NCBI GenBank assembly: GCA_963969395.1
Contig: OZ017797.1
Span: 1,364,001-1,428,000, forward strand
Length of the DNA stretch: 64,000 nucleotides
Direction of reading: 5' to 3'
Source: Pseudoscleropodium purum
Lineage: Eukaryota; Streptophyta; Bryopsida; Hypnales; Brachytheciaceae
In this document: one piece after another, positions 1-11,736 of the stretch
How the letters are laid out: every line of letters starts with the position of its first letter
Numbering within the stretch: position 1 is the stretch's first letter
Notes under the pieces: generated by a model
Told to the model about the DNA's origin: nothing
Databases searched by the model: none
What the model saw: the letters and a program-made list of their open reading frames with translations, nothing else
Made by a program: the position numbers and the translations under genes

Positions 1-1609
1 TCCATTCTCATTTCTAGTCCTAGACATAAGAATTGATTGAAATAAGGTTCCAAACTGGGACAAGACTTCTTCCTATACATAGATAGAAGTTATAGTAAAA
101 CCATACCAAATATGAAGCAAGTAGCTTGAAACTTTTGCCACACCATCAGCATTCACACAAAGAAGAGGAGGCACATTATGACCATCAATTCTAATGGAAG
201 CCATTATGCTTGCTAAAAAAGAATAGGACAAACAACAAAGCACCTATAAAAGAGAGTACTACATGTATATTGAAGATACATAAAACATAGACGGCAACAT
301 TAAACTTCCACCCCAAAAATATCTACACAACGATGACAGACACACAAACAACTAGAGAGCTAAAGCCTTTTTGTTGATATTCAATCTAAATATTATCAAA
401 ATAAATGAGAATCCTTTAGTGGCAGCGCTAATTCAAAAGCATGAAGTAATGACCAAGGATTGATATGTTTGGATCTATTATTCATAATGGCAAAATTAAT
501 ATGTGATTTTACATTAACATCTCATATCCTTCAACCATCAAAAATTTCAAATATAAGGAGATTGCGTATATAAGAGTATTGCCTTTATTGACACATCATA
601 TTACTTATGTAGTACTTTGAAAAATAAGGACATACCCTTGTGCTTGAAATCCATAAAAACAAAAGCAAAATAAAATCATCGAAGATCCAAATTCCCGCAG
701 TAATGCAATGACCATTTTAATGAAATCTATTGAATAAAAAATATTTCAAGTTTAAACGAAAATTGATTACTACATGAAATTGTATACAAATGTATAACAC
801 ATTCTAAGAGCATGAGAAGGGGTATAAGAAGCATTATTGTGTAAATCAAAACTCTCTCATTTTGTGATATGATGTATTCCCTTCTTGTGAAGACATATTT
901 ATACATAAATAGTATCTACATCTATATGGTTGGAATTAGACATTAATTTGAATAGATGCTACCAAATCCAACAACATTAGCAAGTGCAACAAACAATGGA
1001 AAGAGAAAAAAGTGGCGAACTAGGACTCTATATTTCTCTAGTTTGAAGGAGTGTAGGAAGTCAAATATGAATCGCAAGAAGTTATCACGAATACTTATTA
1101 CACATAGTGATCATGATAGTGAAGATGGGGAGCAAGCCTAGAAATCGTTTGGTTTAAAGATTCCAATATGCAACATTATCAAAGATTTAAACCAAGCGCA
1201 TATCTAACAAACGATAGAAGGTGATGAACAACAAGGACTATTACTACGCAATATAAGTCACCTTCCCTCTATGAATTTTTCTGTGAGAACTCAAAGTGGC
1301 TATGACATGATCTTATATGTAACCCTTCATAGAATTGAATTTGGCTTTTCTTTGACAAAGTTGTAAAGCTAGGGTCCATGTAAACAATTGTGTTGTTAAT
1401 CATGATTATAGTTGTTTCATTAAGAACATCATATATCCAAAACTTGTGCATGAATGCATTCATGTGTATTTACTTATTGTATTTATGTATTTCATTCAAA
1501 ATGTTTATAGTCCAAACACATAAAGCTCACTGTAGAAACTACTTCATCCAAACTTGTGAATCATTATACAACCAAAATATATTTTTTTAAAGTATTACTT
1601 CTCATAAAA
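1..1609. other. Intergenic DNA, no gene recognised
   Basis: AT-rich sequence up to the left end of the CACTA element. A 61-codon Lys/Arg-rich reading frame at 956-1141 has no recognisable domain, and I see no splice context or neighbouring exon that would make it a gene. Confidence 0.6.
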
Positions 1610-2183
1610 CACTACAAGAAAAACCTGTCCAGCACAACCGACTAAAGTATGACTGGATGTCCTAAATGACTACACTATGACTAGAGCTCTGTTATTTCAC
1701 ATTTTACACGACGTTTTTGTAAGGTAGTCATTTTACAGTCATTTTGCAGACGTAGGGATGAAGACTGTTGGAATTGTGACCAAACAATGCGTTCATCCGT
1801 TGGTTTTCTGTGAGCGCATTGTTCACTGGCATGACGTGGGCGGATGACGACTTTCGGTTGACATACTCAGTTGTATAGTAGTCCGTTAATGACTGTGTTT
1901 TGCCTACATGAATGACTTCTTCCTACTAAGGAATGACTGATTTGTACTAGGAGATGACTGTGACGTCCACAGTCAACATACTCAAACTTGAAATTATATT
2001 CTTTCCCATGAGATTAGTAGAAATCAAGGCATCCTACGGTCTTGAAAATGAATTTCAAAAAAACTCACATGCACTGAAACAAAATTATAGTCATCCACAT
2101 GTGGAAGACCTCTTTCATTTTGCTGTGTAAGGCAAATGGAAGGGTGTGAGCATAATTCCTAGAGAAAAAGAATGCTCATCAAC

Positions 2184-3657
2184 CTAGTATATTGCATGTG
2201 CTAACAAATTGTCCTCAGGTGACAAATCAATGGCCCCAATTAGAGACGGTACTTGTGAAGGTGTTGACACCACTTCTGGAGTTGTAAGACCAGGAGTTTC
2301 TACAGTGGTACTTATGAATACATTAGGACTATCCAACACCTCCCTTTTAGCTCGTGCTTCTTTTTGCAAAACTATTTTCCATCCTGGTTTCTGTGGCACA
2401 TCAGAGAAGAAGACTTGTGTTGCTTGGTTGGAAAAAATAAAGGGCTTCGACATGCGTGGTAGTTTGTGCTTGAAGTTGACCATCAAAAAGCCAGCATCAT
2501 CGCGGACATACGTTGCATTGCCTCTATTATCTGTAGTCTTCATCCATTGGCATCGAGAAAGAATGATTGGTGTATGCAGTGGCCCATAGTCAAGCTTCAA
2601 TATGTCCTTTAGAACTCCGACGTAGTTCACGGACACATCCGTTGCATCTGCAGCCAGTACTTCAAAAATCGAAGCTACTCCGGAATTATATGTTTGGAAA
2701 CGATGTGTATCTCCATCATCTACTCTGAAATGGCTACCGAATGATTTCATTTTCGTATATCTTGTTGCCTTCTGTGATGGTTTTCTTATGAGCATCAATC
2801 GATCCTTGTCGTCAAGGTTTGTCACATCGAATGCCGAGTTCTGTACTACATTCGGGAGCCAATCCTCAAATGCTGGAATAGTCGCATCTTGCTGAACTCC
2901 GGCCTTCCAATTCCTATAGTTGAAGGTAGAAATGTGAACCTCCAATACATAGAACTCAAAATAGAGACCACTTCCTACAAGATTTCAACTACAGCAAAAG
3001 GAGTTGACGGTTTAGGTGATCAGTGGTTTCTTCTGATCAATGACTCGGTTACAACTGCACTTAGTCATTTTATAGTAAGAGCCATCATCCAATGACTAGC
3101 TGTGACTCACAGTTGACTACACAACAACTCGCACTTCACTTTGTCATTGCTACTAACATAGAGTATTTCAGCATTGTTCATCTTGGTATTGCACATTCTT
3201 TTCCATTGGAAGACATAGAAAATAGAATAAAAAAAATAGTATATCTGTGCCTAACGTACATATGCATAGAAAACAAATAAGGTATACGGTCTACTTACAA
3301 ATAATTTTGCTGCAAACAAGACACATTGGCCAAAACGTACTGATGTGCCACATCCCGGAGTGCAGGAGTCATCATGTACGGTCTTCCTACGCCCTATAGC
3401 ACCTCCTCTGCATCGCCATACTCTTCGTCAGCATCCCAGACACGCCTCTCTGTGAACTGAAAGCTCTGTAGGTACTCCGTTACAAATCCAATGCATTCAT
3501 CTTTGAGGTATCCCTCAGCCATACATGCTTCAGGGCAATGGATTCTGGAAGCATTGAGTTGACGAGCTCGTTGAAACTCGCGAATCCATAATCTCTCATC
3601 GTGGAGACGTTGCCTTTGTGGATTTGAAAGGGGCAAGCGCGTTGGAAGCATTTTCAT
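2184..3657 (-). pseudogene. CACTA transposase C-terminal remnant (DUF4218 tail plus DUF4216)
   Basis: The upstream exon (about 3290-3657) encodes CPEACMAEGYLKDECIGF, matching the PEGSIAEGYIAEEC block after the DUF4218 region of plant CACTA transposases. It then reads through a TAG at 3394-3396 into GRPYMMTPALRDVAHQYVL, matching the family's GRP...AH.YVL segment, and ends at a GTAAG donor near 3300. The downstream exon (2184-2945, 253 codons) has the DUF4216 pattern: YVGVLKDILKLDYGPLHTPI, then W, D.AGF..VNF and QATQVFF.DVP..GW.IVLQ. The catalytic Transposase_21 part expected upstream is missing. The in-frame TAG and the lost core make this a decayed copy. Family assignment is from remembered motif patterns. 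Confidence 0.8.
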
Positions 3658-4875
3658 CGTACACTTCTGAACTTCAACAACTACACGAGGATGTCATTTT
3701 CAAATGTGAGTTCCAAAATTTTTCTGAGTACTAACCTTGACAACAGAATTATGGAATGCCAGAAAATTTCCAAGCAAACCACACTTAAATTTCTTCACAT
3801 GTAATGAAAACAAACTACGATATGACTATTGTGAACTCATAGCGAACTTCATGAAAGTACAAAATGACTGAAGAGCCCGAATGTCAACTGAGTGACAACT
3901 ACATACAACTACAGAATGACTTCAACGAGTTAATACCTAGTCATTTACCAACGTCTCTCATTCTCAAACAAAGTAATGACTTCGCAGGGTTCACGTTCAG
4001 TCCTTACCTTGTCTACTTCATTGCACAATGACGTAGTCCATATAATTTCAAGGGGAAGTCCACACTTGAATACAATTTTCCTAACATGTACATAGCATCC
4101 CCTTCATTTCACATGGCTTCTCAACACAACAAGAAACTGAAGGAGAATGTACATGGGCAACGTAGCATATGTACAAGGAACCACAACATGGCATGTAAGG
4201 GAAAATCGAAGAACTTTTGAAAGCACAGTAATTCAAATTAAGACTGTTGGATCATCTTGCAGAGCATCGTGAAGTACAACATTTAGTGCTTGAGGTAAGT
4301 TCGGCATCATTCTGAAGACGTATGAGCAGTTTAGGGTTGAAAGCACTTAAGAAATTCAGGGTTCATTGAAAGGCAATTTCTACAATAAAAGGCTAACACT
4401 CCGTGCCCTCAAAGGCAATCCCACAAAATTATCACCGACGCAGAGCACCGACATTGCTCTCATGATTGACGTCCACAAGAAAAGGACCAAATTCAGTGGA
4501 CATTTATTACCGTATCAAGAGGTGATTCTCTGCCGTCGTTCTATAGCGACACAGAGTACTGGCTACTATATATAGGCTTCTTCGTTATTCACTTTAGCGG
4601 AATTTCTTCAACGACGCTAGGAAGGCAGCAAAATCAAGATTCACGACAAAGCCGGCTCTTTTGCATTCTGCTATTTCATCGCAGCTGCGGCACGCGGTCA
4701 TCACTTCTCTTCCTGTGACAGACCTCCGATCACTTAGGCGCCTGCAAGATAGTGACGGAGCAGGAAAAAGATGTGCATACCCTCGTTTCTTGGTAACGCG
4801 CTGCTTATGAACGTCAATCCCTACAGTACTATTGTTGGGCACTACGGGCATTTTACTAACCTAATTCAAAAGCAG

Positions 4876-5753
4876 ATGGAGGAAGAGAAGACGGCAACAG
4901 GAGACGAGGGAAAGTCTGCCTACGAATTAGAACGAGACAAGCATGTGCAGCTCTTACGGCAAAAAATGAAGCCTATGGAAGTGGCCATCCAAAGAATGTA
5001 AGTCCTCAGCCTTTTGTTCTTCATGCACTGGAGTTCTTGTGCAATTTCTGTCCGCTTTTCTTGTTTAGGGCTCAACTGCTACATTAATTGGTCTCGGAAG
5101 CCAAGTCCAGTCATTGTATAGTAGACTTCCAGTTGCAGCGTACTACTCATGTATGACTGCGTTTGTTATTCTAGTAGTGCTCGAGTCATTGTAGAGTCAT
5201 ACATTAGTTTAGTGGGCATAAATTAGTTGAATAAGTTCAGGAATACTAGAAAACCGCCACGTTGCACACGTGTGGCGGCTGTATGGTGGCGTACGGAGGC
5301 TACAAAGGCTAGCGAAACCCTAAACCCATTTTGAGGCACGGACTTTGGAGTAGAGAGTTTGTCAACATTCAAGGTAGCATGCGCTCTTGTATTTTGTTTG
5401 ACCTACCTCGTAGCGACGTATTGGACTGTAGTAAGCTGTGAATTCATATGTGTAGGACAAAGGATTTGAATCCCCAGAAAGAAGTATTGCTTGAGACAAC
5501 CGATGTGGGAAGGGGTGACATTGCAAGAGAGAACTTTGGATTGCCCAGACGAAGTCATCCGACGTTGCTAGTGAGGGGAAACGCACGACGCAGGAGCAAG
5601 CGCGTGCAAAGGAGGGGCAAAATGAGTGCAGATGCGGCTTCCTCTTCCGACGAAACCAAAACAGACGACGAAGGTATTGCCGCAGGTATGATGACTCTAG
5701 CAATTGTGTGTGCACATGTTCAGAGCAAGGTGTCGCAGCATAGGGCAGGTTAA
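4876..5753 (+). CDS. TnpA-like second gene of the CACTA element, two exons visible
   Basis: Exon 1 starts at ATG 4876 (an in-frame ATG also lies at 4771) and encodes an acidic start followed by SAYELERDKHVQLLRQKMK, a short helical segment common at the N terminus of plant transposon-associated proteins. It ends at 4997 in front of a GTAAGT donor. Exon 2 begins after a TAG acceptor at 5456; the junction AT|G keeps the frame. Exon 2 carries the basic stretch RRRSKRVQRRGK and then an acidic SSSDETKTDDE run. A donor follows at 5674; without splicing the frame stops at 5751-5753. The rest of the gene may be cut off by the nested GC-rich insert that starts just downstream. A DNA-binding TnpA-like role is inferred from position and charge pattern only. 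Confidence 0.45.
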
Positions 5754-5756
5754 TTC

Positions 5757-5880
5757 CCCATTATACTCACAAAAATCGCTCTAGAGTATAACTAAGTGAC
5801 TCTAAAGATCGAACCCACGAGATCCTGTGAAGTATCTAGCTCTATTAAGCAGTTAAGCTCAGTCAGTATCCCAATCTTAC
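5757..5880 (-). repeat. Possible tRNA-derived (SINE-like) segment
   Basis: Read on the minus strand, 5863-5839 has an A-box-like AGCTTAACTGCTTAATAGAGC and 5816-5807 a B-box GGGTTCGATC, spaced as in RNA polymerase III internal promoters of tRNA genes and plant SINEs. The D-arm does not pair well, so it is not an intact tRNA gene. Ends and target duplication were not resolved. Confidence 0.35.
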
Positions 5881-6910
5881 TTTCCGGTCCTAGATCTAGA
5901 ACCAGAAATACCACCACACCGGATAACTATAGACCGGATTACTCCTTCTTCCGATCCTACTAACTATCCGGTCTGTACAAATATCCAAATCCCAGGATCT
6001 TACAACTTCCGGTCTTGGAAATCCGTCCTGACCAATCCGGTCCGGATGGTCATCATGTATCCGTAATCCTATCCGGTTTGGTTTTGCCTCTGTTTCACCA
6101 TCAGAGGGGTCGCCGCTTAATTTTGAGAGTGGTAGGCCCACCACTCCTTCCGTGACTTATAGTGGCTGAAGACCCACTGTCCTACTTCCTAAACTCCTAA
6201 GCTAATCCGGATCCGGTTTGGTCCTTCACAACAACCCAGATAGCAATCCGGGTTGTAGGTCACACAAAGACCCCACACTCGACCCTCTCGTACTACAACG
6301 ACCTTGATGCTACTTCCGATCCGTGCGAAGACAGGTGGTTACAAGTGTACCCGTCCGTTCCAACATCGACTAAAGTTCTTCCGTTACCCCTACGGGTGGT
6401 GAGACCTCACAGGAGATCGGACACTCGACCGGATTTCCCACCCGGGAGTTCTAGCGCAGCTAAGGAATCCCTCCCTACCCGCCTAGCCTAACAACGGCTT
6501 TCTCACTCGGAATCTCAAACTCTAGACGTGCTGAGGAACTAAGTTCACTCCCAACTCTTAGATACCTATTCACATGCACCTAGGATCGGAAAAGAAACAC
6601 CAAGGGGAGAAATCACTCGCAAACCGGCTCACACTATCCTAACTCCACATCATACAATCCTGTCGCGCTGGAGAGAGACACACAATGAGGAAAAGAGAAA
6701 GGTACAAGAAATTTGCAAAATGAAGACTTCCAGTTCCCATCGCAGGAACCGATTTATATACAAAGGGTAAAAACCCTAAAAGCACAAAAAGGAGCGGAAA
6801 ACCCGTGGGGGTCCGCCGCCACCCTAATCTAACTTCCGACTAACCTAATACTGTTGAGCCGGATCCGGATCCGGATCCGCTCCTACTCCTAACTCAAATC
6901 AAAATCCTAT

Positions 6911-8569
6911 CTACTCTACAACCCTAGATCCTACTGTCGGGCTTCTGCTCTGCGGATCCAGCTGCTCGAAGACTTCTCTCAAGTTCCGGTTCCGTTCCCC
7001 CTCCCCAGGGTTAGATCCGGGTGAAGACTCCAGGTCGATTGTAATATCCGGTCTCGTGCCCGGATTCTCAGTCCGTACTGACTTCTTGGACTCGGGAGTC
7101 CAATCCTTCCCACCCTTCGGAACGGTCGCATCCGGAAAGGAATCCGGTAGCGAGAGGTCCGAGAGGTGTATCCCCTTGGAGCACGTTGCTCCAGTCAGCT
7201 TCCAGCTGCTTTCCTCAATCCGGTCCGCAGCCTTCCGTCCCTCCACCATCGCCGTCTCCACCTGCTCAGCAAAGTCGGTGAGAATCCGGACCATCCGGGA
7301 ACCGGATAGTTTCTTCTCCTCGTGCATCTTCTCGTCGAAGAGCTTTGCTTTGGTGGCGGCCGTTCCGGTATCTCCCAGGATGGCCTTGATCTGCTTGGCT
7401 ATCTTCCGAGTCTCCTCCACCATCTCCCGGGTGGCCGTCACGTCTTCCCGATAGGCAAAGAGGGTTGCCTTCAGGGTGTCCACCTCCTCCTGCAACCGGC
7501 GGATCTCCGCTTCCTGTTTCTGAGTCTCTTCCGGATTGGTGATGCACTCCGCCACCTTTTCCGCCAACTTACTGTCCGGTGGCGCATCTACCAACTTTCC
7601 GATCGCCGAAAGCGTTCTGTGCTTGACCTCCCAATCCGCCCTGAAGTTGCAGAGGAGGTTGATAAGACCGTTGAACGGATCTTGCATTTCCGGGTCTTCC
7701 CCGGAAATCATCTTCTCGGCTTCCGGTCTCTCTTCCGGGGCCGGTTTGTCGTGACCGGGAGGCGTCCCGCGCTTGTTTGGAGGCGTCAACTTCTGTCGCT
7801 TGATGGGCGGCATCGGCTCCTCCTCTTCCTCGCTCGACTCCCGGTCTGAACCGGAATCGGACTCGGCCTCGTCATCCGTTTCCGACTCCCCATACTTCAA
7901 GAGGACTTCTTGAGTCCTCCACACCTTCTCCTCCGCGTCGGTGAGGACTTGGTGTTCCCGATAGAGGTGGAAGAGGTAAGGGCACACTGAACTGGCCCTC
8001 TTCTTCCCAACTCTACTAATGAGTTGGGCCACGAGATCGGAAATGATCCGTGCCCAGTCCACTTTCCGGGTACCACTTAGGGCACCGAAAATGGTGTTGC
8101 CAAGGGTGATCGTCACCCTTGTCGGTTTTTCCGGGTGAAGGACCGGAACCAAGAACTGCAGGAGCCGACGGTGTCGGTCATCCATGCAATCCTCGACAAC
8201 GTATCCGTCCTTCGGGTTGACGGCCCCCTGGAACTTGCCTCGGACAAACTCATCCTTCCGGTTTGCCATTCCTAACCCTCCTGCCCGGAAACCATAAACA
8301 CCTCTCCACATTCCCTCGTTCCAGCGGATGGGAGTTCCTCTCACGGTGTTGTCAAACTGGTTGGACAGTTTTTCGAGGAGTTCCTTGACCATTCTCTCCT
8401 CCCTAAAACCCCAGGGTTTCTCTGCAAACCCTAGGCAACCCATAGAGGTGAGATCCTCCATGAGTTGAGACTTTTCCGGCTCTGTGGAGGGAATAACCGG
8501 AATGACTTTCCGGAGCTTTACCTCGCCTCCAGAGGGACTCGCTGGTCTAGACCTACGTAGCAGCGGCAT
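6911..8569 (-). CDS. 552-aa element-encoded protein: globular N-half, acidic run, coiled coil
   Basis: A single open frame from ATG 8569 to the stop at 6911, with no in-frame lesion although the surrounding CACTA genes are decayed. Residues about 30-225 look globular and resemble the gag-like or plant transposon proteins (Transposase_32 type): a WNEGMWRGVYGF segment, then VTITLGNTIFGALSG and DWARIISDLVAQLIS followed by CPYLFHLYR. Residues about 230-260 are a Glu/Asp/Ser run ending in a basic PIKRQK patch. Residues about 345-400 (ETQKQEAEIRRLQEEVDTLK onward) form a predicted coiled coil. No integrase, reverse transcriptase, protease or zinc knuckle is visible. Function is unknown; the family resemblance is tentative. 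Confidence 0.6.
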   Translation of the reverse strand: MPLLRRSRPASPSGGEVKLRKVIPVIPSTEPEKSQLMEDLTSMGCLGFAEKPWGFREERMVKELLEKLSNQFDNTVRGTPIRWNEGMWRGVYGFRAGGLGMANRKDEFVRGKFQGAVNPKDGYVVEDCMDDRHRRLLQFLVPVLHPEKPTRVTITLGNTIFGALSGTRKVDWARIISDLVAQLISRVGKKRASSVCPYLFHLYREHQVLTDAEEKVWRTQEVLLKYGESETDDEAESDSGSDRESSEEEEEPMPPIKRQKLTPPNKRGTPPGHDKPAPEERPEAEKMISGEDPEMQDPFNGLINLLCNFRADWEVKHRTLSAIGKLVDAPPDSKLAEKVAECITNPEETQKQEAEIRRLQEEVDTLKATLFAYREDVTATREMVEETRKIAKQIKAILGDTGTAATKAKLFDEKMHEEKKLSGSRMVRILTDFAEQVETAMVEGRKAADRIEESSWKLTGATCSKGIHLSDLSLPDSFPDATVPKGGKDWTPESKKSVRTENPGTRPDITIDLESSPGSNPGEGERNRNLREVFEQLDPQSRSPTVGSRVVE

Positions 8570-8733
8570 TCCCCCTTCAATCTATCTCACTCTCTCCTAG
8601 CCGCACGTCCCGTTCCTCACGTTCTATCTTCGATCTCAACCGGAATCAAAGCCTACAGCACACAAACGCAAAAACTCTACAATGCGCACTCAAGGTCGAG
8701 TTTCTAAAAGGGGGTGCAACTGCGAAGGCTCCT

Positions 8734-8744
8734 CCTTATATAGT
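8734..8744 (-). promoter_or_regulatory. TATA box for the 552-aa ORF
   Basis: ACTATATAAGG on the minus strand, about 165 nt upstream of the ATG at 8569, a reasonable distance for a plant core promoter plus a leader. Confidence 0.5.
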
Positions 8745-9421
8745 CTCTGGACCATTTCCGGTTTAGTCGTCTTGAATCCGGTTCACCCATAATTCGGTCC
8801 TAGACCTAATCCGTGTTGCATTCCGTTTCCGTCGTTAGTTACTCCTGACCGGATTAGATCTAAGAGGCCCACTACTTCATGTTCTGTGCTAGTTTTGAGT
8901 TTTCCTTCTCCACCTAATCGGATCCGGTTCACTAATGGCTAGTTTCCGTTCCTATTTTGGTGCATACTAAGAAAATCAAAATTTTAAGCTGCGACAACAA
9001 TACACAATGACATGACTGTAGTTCAACTGAATCCCTACTAGGGAATAACTGCACCAGAACTTGCTGTCCATCTGAACGTCTGAACATTGGATTGAACCGC
9101 CTACCAGCAATTGCCATGTGGACTAAGTGGGGCCCACCATCAGAATTCGACTACAGTGGGACTAAAAAATGACTACACTATGATTAACGAACCCAAGTGC
9201 CATGTCATGCAGACCTGAACACGTTAGAGGCCACGTAGGAATAATTCATCCAAAACTTTCCTTGTACGATGATGGATGGTGCTATTAAGAATGCAGTCAT
9301 GTCCTAAAGGACTCGTCCACAATGACTGCAGAGCCCCATTTTTACAGGCAGTCATATATGTCCGAAATGACTGAAAACGTAGTCATTTACGTAGTCATAG
9401 AATGCCTATATTCTTGTAGTG

Positions 9422-10479
9422 AAATAATTCAAAATTTTAACAACCATGCAATATAATATAAAATACATAAAGTTATATTTGTATATTTGTACATTAATGT
9501 CCTGAGTATATTGACCTTCTATGATAAGGTATGCCTGTACCTAGAAATGAAAACAAAAGAGTCAAACACGACCTTTTATATTGAATTAAAAAGACGAGAG
9601 TATATTCTTATATCATATTATACATTGGTAGTAATGTCCATATTTAAAAGAGACATACCCATTTACACTAGATATGAAAATGTTGGCTTTGTAAATAAAG
9701 GAAGTAGACTAAGCAAGATAATTTGCCTACTTGATAAATGACTCTCGTGTTCGTAAAGTGATGAGTATGGATTCATCTACCGTGCAACTCAGTATCCAAA
9801 ATCTTGATCACCAAGTCATGGATGGAAGCTAAATATAATGCCCACTATCTTACGCAAGAACTTATCTTCCTTCTTCTCGAACTACCATTCTCAAGTTCAC
9901 TACTTCTAATCGGGTGAGATGAATACTCGAAGTAGCAAATCTAATTTGAGGTAGGGTTTAGCCAAGTGATGCACTTGTGACGATGGGTAACAAAGGACGA
10001 TCAACCATAAAGACACCACCATCATCAGAAAAGGTAAGTCTTTAAGGAGATTTTAAAGTAGGGACTCATAATGAAGTAGGCTCTTGAATGATTAGAAATT
10101 TATGTTGTTTGAAGTTCTACATCTCACAATTCAACTTTTAAGAAAAGCATCACATATTCACTCGATGTACCATTTTGTCTTTCAAACCCTAAAGCACTAT
10201 TTCTGCCGAGGTCCAAGTTAGTAGGAACAAGGGCTAAACCCTAACTTTAGATGGAGAATTTCGCAAGAGCTAGTGTATTGAGAGAGGAGCTAGTGTCAAG
10301 AGACCAAAGCCACACCATTGACAAAGTTTCTATTGAATATAGACCAAGACACAATGTCTCTCCATGACAAACTTGTAATCCAAATATGTATCATCATTCT
10401 CTTCCTATGTTTAGTGAAAATCTTTCAAGACCTGTGTTCAGATTTGTGGTCATTGTTGACCTATTTTTGAGCTTCAATT
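9422..10479. other. Intergenic DNA between CACTA element and tandem repeat
   Basis: AT-rich. An 84-codon frame at 9487-9741 has no recognisable feature. I see no gene, RNA or element here. Confidence 0.5.
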
Positions 10480-11580
10480 ACCTTAGGCCATGTGCAAATC
10501 AAGATCCTTCAGGTCCTTGTTCTCCATCTCCAATTTGAATTTTGAGTTAGGGGAGAACCAATGTCCCCTCGAGGTTTGATTATTGTGAGAAGAGGCCATT
10601 GAGATATAAGTCTCGGTGTCAAGAGGTTCTGTTCGTGCCCAAATTGTCAAGATTAGAGGGTCATCGATTAGCTTACTACGTGTGCATATCAAGGTTGGTG
10701 AAGGCCATGATCTCCATCTCTAATTTGAGTTTTGAATTATAGGGGGAACTATTGTCCCTCCAAGGTTTGATTGTTGCGAGGCGGGCCACTAAGATATGAG
10801 TCTCGGTGCCGAAAGTCCTTGTTCGTACTCCGACTGTTGAAATTGGAAGGTCATCAATGAACTTATTACGTGTACGTATCAAGCTCGGTGAGGGCCGTGA
10901 TCTCCATCTCTTATAAGAGTTTTGAGTTAAGGGGGTAACCAATGTCCTTCCAACTTTTGATTGTTGCAAGGTAGGGCCAACAATATATGAGTCTTAGTGC
11001 CAAGAGTTCATGTTCGTACCACGACTGTCAAGAGTACGGGGTCTTTGATTTGCTTCTGTCGTATGCGTAGCAGGGTCCATGAAGGCCTTGTTCTCTTGAT
11101 CCAATTTAAGTTTTGAATTTTGAGTCTCTCCGTGCTTTGGATTTGTAAGACCTGGCCATTGAGAAGAAGCTCTCGGTGCCAAAAGGCTCATTCAGTGTGT
11201 GCATGTTTGGGATCTAGATTGACAAGGTTTGTAAGCAGCTAGATGATGGTGGAATGTCTGCAAGATCAATGACCAAGCTCTTTTTTTATTTTTTATTTGG
11301 TGGGGGAACTTTCAATCCCCCCATACTTTGGATTTGCAAGACTTGGCCACCAAGAAGAAGCTCTCGATACCAAAAGGCTTGGTTCAGTTTGTGCATGTTC
11401 AAGGTCGATCTTGCTATGGTTTGCAAGTAGCCAAGTGATGGTGGAGTGTCTACAAGATCGATAACTGAGCTCTTTTTTTATTTTTGATTTGGTGGGGGAA
11501 CTTTGAGTCCCCCCGTGATTTGGATTTGCAAGACCTAGCTACCGAGAAGAAGCTCTCAGTGCCAAGAGTCTACCTTGAGG
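10480..11580. repeat. Tandem array of about 190-bp units, roughly six diverged copies
   Basis: Unit starts align at 10491 (TGTGCAAATC), 10681 (TGTGCATATC), 10871 (TGTACGTATC) and 11062 (TATGCGTAGC). Each unit holds the same ordered words: CTCCATCTC..AATTTGA, TTTTGA.TT, GTCCCTCCAAGGTTTGAT, GAGTCTCGGTGCC. Later copies (11281-11580) share GGTGGGGGAACTTT, TTTGGATTTGCAAGAC and GAAGAAGCTCTC. The period of 190-191 is not a multiple of three, so the minus-strand frames across it are not a repeat protein. Confidence 0.8.
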
Positions 11581-11736
11581 TTGCTCCTGCCAAGTCCTTG
11601 TGACAAGGTTGTCATTGATTGATAATCACTAATTCAATGAATATGTCAGATCTAGATTTGGCATGAACATTTGACCATTTGTGCTTCAATTTATATGTTC
11701 ACATTTGATGATTGTCTTCTTTTCATGTAAGACCCT

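Larger units (their letters stand above)
5757..8940 (-). mobile_element. GC-rich nested insertion inside the CACTA element, class unknown
   Basis: Base composition changes sharply at about 5757-5880 and back at about 8940. The interior is dense in TCCGG / ATCCGGTT words, including a short run of GGATCC units at 6857-6879, which are absent from the rest of the window. It carries one long minus-strand ORF with its own TATA box. I could not find long terminal repeats, a primer-binding site or clear target duplications, so the exact ends are uncertain. It may be a nested element or a captured gene fragment. Confidence 0.55.
1610..9421. mobile_element. CACTA (En/Spm-type) DNA transposon, complete ends, 7.8 kb
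   Basis: The left end reads CACTACAAGAAAAA at 1610 and the right end TTCTTGTAGTG at 9411-9421, an exact 11-bp inverted repeat of the plant CACTA terminus. Both ends are flanked by the trinucleotide AAA (1607-1609, 9422-9424), the 3-bp target duplication expected of this class. Subterminal DNA at both ends is crowded with short direct and inverted AATGACT / AGTCATT motifs (roughly 1645-1990 and 9000-9410), the usual transposase-binding arrays. Inside lie a broken transposase on the minus strand, a TnpA-like spliced gene on the plus strand and a GC-rich nested insert. I see no catalytic transposase core, so the copy is probably non-autonomous. Confidence 0.92.

Noticed and set aside
956..1141. 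61-codon basic reading frame
   Set aside because: No domain, no intron context, AT-rich surroundings.
7056..7849. Plus-strand frames of 132 and 175 codons
   Set aside because: Antisense shadows of the 552-codon ORF in GC-rich DNA.
10483..11191. Three minus-strand frames sharing similar peptides, looking like a repeat protein
   Set aside because: The similarity comes from the tandem DNA repeat; its period of 190-191 bp shifts frame between units.
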